Positions 62,177-64,000 of a stretch of DNA of 64,000 nucleotides are shown one piece after another (the stretch's first letter is position 1; the number at the start of each line of letters is the position of its first letter). The translations under genes and the position numbers were made by a program. Under the pieces are notes generated by a model. It saw only the letters and a list, made by a program, of their open reading frames with translations. It was not told the DNA's origin and ran no database searches. The stretch lies in assembly GCA_003132405.1 (NCBI GenBank), contig PKXQ01000127.1, positions 1 through 64,000 of the forward strand, given 5' to 3'. The stretch is from Acidobacteriaceae bacterium. Lineage in GTDB: Bacteria; Acidobacteriota; Terriglobia; Terriglobales; Acidobacteriaceae.

Positions 62177-62206
62177 TACCACCAAGGCCACTAAGAATCA
62201 CGAAGG
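62177..62206. repeat. TACCACCAAGGCCACTAAGA-type dispersed repeat
   Basis: About 30 bases, closely similar to the minus-strand reading of 21350-21392 (ACCAC-AAGG-C-CTAAG, CACGAAGG in common). Lies between pcm and the prenyltransferase, both on the plus strand. Confidence 0.65.
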
Positions 62207-62249
62207 GCTTCATTACCCGATCGCATGCTGTCTTCCTGATTTGCTGTTT

Positions 62250-62255
62250 TACAAT
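62250..62255 (+). promoter_or_regulatory. TACAAT -10 element, leaderless start
   Basis: TACAAT ends six bases before GTG 62262, the spacing at which RNA polymerase would start on or next to the start codon. It supports GTG 62262 over the TTG at 62241, which lies upstream of this element. Confidence 0.5.
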
Positions 62256-62261
62256 TGGTTT

Positions 62262-63128
62262 GTGGGATTCTTCCGAAATCTGAAGATCACGCTGGAGATG
62301 ATTAAGTGGGAGCACTCGATTTTTGCGCTCCCATTTGCGCTTTGCGGAGCGATGCTGGCGGCGGGAGGGTTGCCGGCTTGGCGGCAACTGGCGTGGATCG
62401 TGGTCGCGATGGTTTCGGCGCGGTCGGCGGCGATGGCGTTCAATCGGTTGGCCGACGCTTCGATTGACGCAGCGAATCCTCGCACTGCTGCTCGTGCTTT
62501 GCCAGTTGGAGAGTTGACGCCGGCGTTTGTCAGCACTTTTGTTTTGGTGGCGTGCGGAATTTTTATTTTTGCCGCATCGCAGTTGAACCGACTGACGCTG
62601 CTGCTTTCCCCGGTGGCGCTGGCAGTGATTCTGCTTTATTCGTACAGCAAGCGATTCACGCGCTGGTCGCATTTGTTTCTCGGATTCGCGCTCGGCATCG
62701 CTCCGGCGGCGGCTTGGATTGCGGTGCGCGGGTCGCTCGATCCGCGGATTTTGCTGCTGACGGCGGCAGTGACGTTCTGGGTTGGCGGATTTGATGTGAT
62801 CTACGCTTGCCAGGACTATGACTACGATTGCGGCCACGGATTGCACTCGGTGCCGCGGTATCTGGGAATTCGGAATGCGCTGGTTGTGGCACGTGTGTTT
62901 CACATCGTGATGCTTGGGCTGCTGATCGCTTTGATCGTTACGTTTGGCTTGGGGAAGTTGGCGATTGTCGGAGTGATCGCGGTGGCTGCGCTTCTGCTCT
63001 ATGAACATGCCCTGGTGCGGCACGATGATTTGAGCAAGTTGAATGCGGCGTTTTTCACTATGAACGGCGTGATTTCGGTGGTGTTCTTTTTGTTTGTGGC
63101 GGGGGATTTGCTGCTGCGGCGCGGGTGA
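62262..63128 (+). CDS. UbiA-family prenyltransferase (possible MqnP)
   Basis: 288 residues from GTG 62262; a TTG at 62241 would add seven residues. Eight or nine helices. First Asp-rich motif NRLADASIDAANPRTAARAL (NxxxDxxxD), second ACQDYDYDCGHGLHSVPRYL (DxxxDxxxGxxS), and KWEHSIFALPFALCGAML near the N-terminus. It prenylates an aromatic acid in quinone synthesis. UbiA-like proteins of this length and sequence in Acidobacteria are usually linked to futalosine-route menaquinone synthesis (MqnP); no other mqn gene lies in the window to support that here. Confidence 0.9.
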   Translation: MGFFRNLKITLEMIKWEHSIFALPFALCGAMLAAGGLPAWRQLAWIVVAMVSARSAAMAFNRLADASIDAANPRTAARALPVGELTPAFVSTFVLVACGIFIFAASQLNRLTLLLSPVALAVILLYSYSKRFTRWSHLFLGFALGIAPAAAWIAVRGSLDPRILLLTAAVTFWVGGFDVIYACQDYDYDCGHGLHSVPRYLGIRNALVVARVFHIVMLGLLIALIVTFGLGKLAIVGVIAVAALLLYEHALVRHDDLSKLNAAFFTMNGVISVVFFLFVAGDLLLRRG

Positions 63129-63176
63129 GATTCGGCGGTCGGATGCAAATTTCTTGATGGGCTGTGCGGCAGCCAG

Positions 63177-63195
63177 TTCTCGAAAAGCGCGAGAA
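63177..63195. terminator. TTCTCG...CGAGAA hairpin between convergent genes
   Basis: 6-bp arms with a 7-base loop between the prenyltransferase and the RelE-type toxin gene, which converge. No T-run. Confidence 0.35.
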
Positions 63196-63223
63196 GTAGC
63201 GCACCCCCCATTTGAAGCTGTGT

Positions 63224-63553
63224 TTACTCCTGCACATCGGCGGCGGTGATGGCATCGCGGGAGGCGTGCCAGATGCGCAGTACGCGCACATGCTGCTCGT
63301 CCTCGCGAACATCAAAAATGATTCGGTAAATACCGTTCCCTGTGCCGTACAGCAAATGGCGGGCGGGAAAACCGAGCTCTTTTGCCTCGGGGATGACGGG
63401 ACACCGGGTGGGAAGCTTGTCCAAGCTGGAGATGGCCTCGAATAACCGCGTGAGCCACTTCTCCGCATGCCGGGGATCTGCCGCGCGTATGCGTTCAAAC
63501 GCCTGATACGCGTCCGCTTCGGCGGGTGCGGCGAGGCTAACGAGATAGGCCAT
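63224..63553 (-). CDS. RelE/ParE-family toxin
   Basis: 109 residues. RelE/ParE fold: a first strand (AYLVSLAAPAEADAYQAFER), two helices (AEKWLTRLFEAISSLDKLPT), then strands with FPARHLLYGTGNGIYRIIFD and DEQHVRVLRIWHASRDAIT. The HxSR-like end is common in ParE-type toxins. The target (ribosome-bound mRNA or gyrase) cannot be told. It overlaps the antitoxin gene by 17 bases. Confidence 0.92.
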   Translation of the reverse strand: MAYLVSLAAPAEADAYQAFERIRAADPRHAEKWLTRLFEAISSLDKLPTRCPVIPEAKELGFPARHLLYGTGNGIYRIIFDVREDEQHVRVLRIWHASRDAITAADVQE

Positions 63554-63824
63554 ATTTGGCCCGCATCTCGTCTAACACCTGAGCGGCGGGCTTCAGTTCG
63601 CCCCGTTCCGCGCTCGCCATTCCCTCTTGAATTGCCGCGAGAGTTTCCATGCGGTGCAGGCGTTCCTGCATCAACTGGTAGCTGGCCGCGTCCTGCACAA
63701 CGACCTCGGCCTTACCGTTCACGGTCAGCACTTCCGGGGCTTGCGTCTTTTTAAGCCGCGCGACATGCTTTTTATGGTTCCGCAGGAAATCGGTCAAGGA
63801 GTGGATTTCTCGGGTATCGAGCAC
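63537..63824 (-). CDS. Phd/YefM-like antitoxin
   Basis: 95 residues from GTG 63824. REIHSLTDFLRNHKKHVARL and LTVNGKAEVVVQDAASYQLM are the Phd/YefM N-terminal domain. The C-terminal tail (GELKPAAQVLDEMRAKYGL) is the toxin-binding helix, typical for RelE-linked partners. First gene of the pair; an inverted repeat lies 37 bases upstream. Confidence 0.9.
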   Translation of the reverse strand: MLDTREIHSLTDFLRNHKKHVARLKKTQAPEVLTVNGKAEVVVQDAASYQLMQERLHRMETLAAIQEGMASAERGELKPAAQVLDEMRAKYGLSR

Positions 63825-63860
63825 GAGCGACCTCGCTGATTATTATCTGACAATTGTATG

Positions 63861-63879
63861 TTGCCATAGTAGTGGCGAA
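63861..63879 (-). promoter_or_regulatory. Inverted repeat, candidate operator of the Phd/RelE pair
   Basis: TTGCCA-TAGTAG-TGGCGAA, 6-bp arms around a six-base centre, upstream of the antitoxin start at 63824. A TTGACT lies just beyond it (minus strand). No -10 at the right distance is clear. The remaining bases to 64000 hold no recognised gene. Confidence 0.4.
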
Positions 63880-64000
63880 AGTCAATGAAATATTTTAAAG
63901 CCGTCCCTTTCCAAGCCACTTAGGAGCAGTTCTATTCAATATCATCGCTAGGCGAAGTGATCCTGCGCAAGGCTGGGTTATTATTAGGGAGATGCCGAAC

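Noticed and set aside
60221..63023. Long minus-strand frames opposite thrC, pcm and the prenyltransferase
   Set aside because: Arg/His/Pro-rich translations without domains, fully opposite to well-identified genes.

Overview
The window is GC-rich bacterial chromosome, most likely from an Acidobacteriota of the Terriglobia / Koribacter-like group. This is inferred from the gene set and style, not from a marker gene. The pointers are: BshC of bacillithiol synthesis, a Ser/Thr kinase fused to a TolB-like domain and TPRs, DUF4382/DUF5666-type lipoproteins, abundant TonB and TPR proteins, several PIN and RelE toxin-antitoxin pairs, and many short degenerate repeats at gene borders. No phage or intact insertion sequence was found.

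Layout. 1-8.4 kb: a cut-off glycine-zipper protein, a SIMPL protein, an HD-GYP response regulator, a large hybrid histidine kinase whose receiver has Asn in place of the phospho-acceptor Asp, an ArsR-type regulator, and a SPOR/stomatin pair. 8.6-12.6 kb: a VapBC pair, a lipoprotein and a dead, internally deleted group II intron. 12.6-21.3 kb: NfeD protease and a TPR protein (ATGA-coupled), type II NADH dehydrogenase, a large membrane protein, bshC and a HAD hydrolase. 21.5-26.8 kb: a GH57 glycosidase, a beta-propeller protein, a small membrane gene broken by an in-frame TGA, a second glycine-zipper protein and a peroxiredoxin-like gene whose redox motif is U-x-x-C with TGA in the first position, i.e. 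a probable selenoprotein. 27-35.5 kb: kinase, enolase, a VapBC-type pair under a leaderless promoter, DinB, gpmI and a hydroxyacid dehydrogenase. 35.6-40.4 kb: TonB-like protein, trypsin-like protease, orphan HigA-like regulator and a DUF192 protein. 40.5-48 kb: a one-strand Tad (Flp pilus) locus, flp-cpaB-cpaC-cpaE-cpaF-tadB-tadC. 48.2-54.4 kb: a family cluster of large membrane proteins (GT87/DUF2029-like and a relative), including two truncated copies fused tail to tail. 54.4-64 kb: FHA-GAF-PP2C phosphatase, TonB-domain protein, nth, DedA, threonine synthase, pcm, a UbiA-type prenyltransferase and a Phd/RelE pair.

Two themes run across the window. First, gaps between genes on the same strand are repeatedly filled by degenerate 7-16 bp simple repeats, often as inverted pairs able to form hairpins. 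In three places such repeats run into coding sequence and encode the N-terminus. Second, several genes have a -10 box only 6-7 bases before the start codon, suggesting leaderless transcripts, and in the toxin-antitoxin pairs an operator-like repeat overlaps that promoter.
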